Origin: JAJTCH01 sp040386195
Lineage (GTDB): Bacteria; Pseudomonadota; Alphaproteobacteria; Rickettsiales; UBA1997
DNA length: 15,302 bases
Assembly (NCBI GenBank): GCA_040386195.1
Contig: JAZKFV010000031.1
Coordinates: 1-15,302 of the forward strand
Direction of reading: 5' to 3'
Positions within the stretch are counted from its first letter, which is position 1. Each line of letters starts with the position of its first letter. Below, piece after piece: positions 15,207 through 15,302 of the stretch. The notes below the pieces were generated by a model. That model was not told the origin of the DNA. It saw nothing but the letters and a program-made list of their open reading frames with translations, and searched no databases. Both the position numbers and the translations under genes were made by a program.

Positions 15207-15262
15207 TTACCGTTGGCTTTAGCCAGCGGTAACGAATTCCTAGAAAGCGGGCTTTAGCCCAC
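15207..15262. repeat. Two REP-like hairpins sharing GGCTTTAGCC
   Basis: The core GGCTTTAGCC occurs at 15215-15224 and 15250-15259. The first sits in an 11-bp stem (15207-15217 with 15222-15232, one T:G pair, loop TTTA). The second has a 4-bp stem with the same TTTA loop and outer imperfect pairing. Paired short hairpins of this kind recall REP or RAYT-associated repeats, but no transposase is in the window. Confidence 0.55.
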
Positions 15263-15302
15263 AACTGTCCAAAAACCCTCTTGCAACCAGTAATATAAGG
15301 GT
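15263..15302. other. Window-edge tail, no gene
   Basis: No coding signal is seen. ACCCT at 15275-15279 and AGGGT at 15298-15302 are inverted and may be the start of a longer palindrome cut by the window edge. Confidence 0.25.

Overview
The window is most likely a chromosomal piece of an AT-rich alphaproteobacterium, possibly a genome-reduced or host-associated lineage. By eye the GC content is about one third; I did not compute it. The assignment rests on the style of several proteins: an uracil-DNA glycosylase with the alphaproteobacterial-type N-terminal extension and FDGC motif, HisZ, PntB, EF-P, BolA and HslU. No genus can be named from this sequence alone. Most start codons have no clear Shine-Dalgarno sequence; hisZ (AGGAA about 8 nt upstream) is the clearest exception. 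Genes are packed with gaps of a few bases, or overlap.

Layout. bolA (56-310, +) converges on and overlaps the end of a compact minus-strand block, nrdR > udg > hisZ > rph (3367 down to 300). Upstream of nrdR is a 139-bp regulatory-looking gap holding four perfect 11-bp repeats, each with the palindrome TTGTACAA. Beyond it lie, all on the minus strand, a Schlafen-type AlbA_2/HATPase regulator gene (3507-5174), a divergent mutS (5190-7415, GTG start), a yqaA-type membrane protein gene, efp, pntB, ispA and hslU (ending upstream at 12231). hslU and secA are transcribed divergently from a 147-bp gap with a good promoter candidate for hslU. secA (12379-15108, +) is complete with its C-terminal zinc motif. 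It is followed by a perfect 28-bp inverted repeat and two short REP-like hairpins that run to the end of the window.

Functions. The genes are mainly housekeeping: protein export (SecA), proteolysis (HslU), translation (EF-P), RNA maturation (RNase PH), dNTP control (NrdR), DNA repair (UDG, MutS), isoprenoids (IspA), redox balance (PntB), histidine biosynthesis control (HisZ) and Fe-S/redox-linked BolA. Several usual partners are not adjacent: hslV is not next to hslU, pntA not next to pntB, hisG not next to hisZ. This suggests extensive gene-order scrambling.

I see no clear undescribed multi-gene system. The most unusual material is the Schlafen-like gene beside the helically phased palindrome array, the divergent MutS ATPase core, the palindromes after secA, and the hairpins between pntB and efp.
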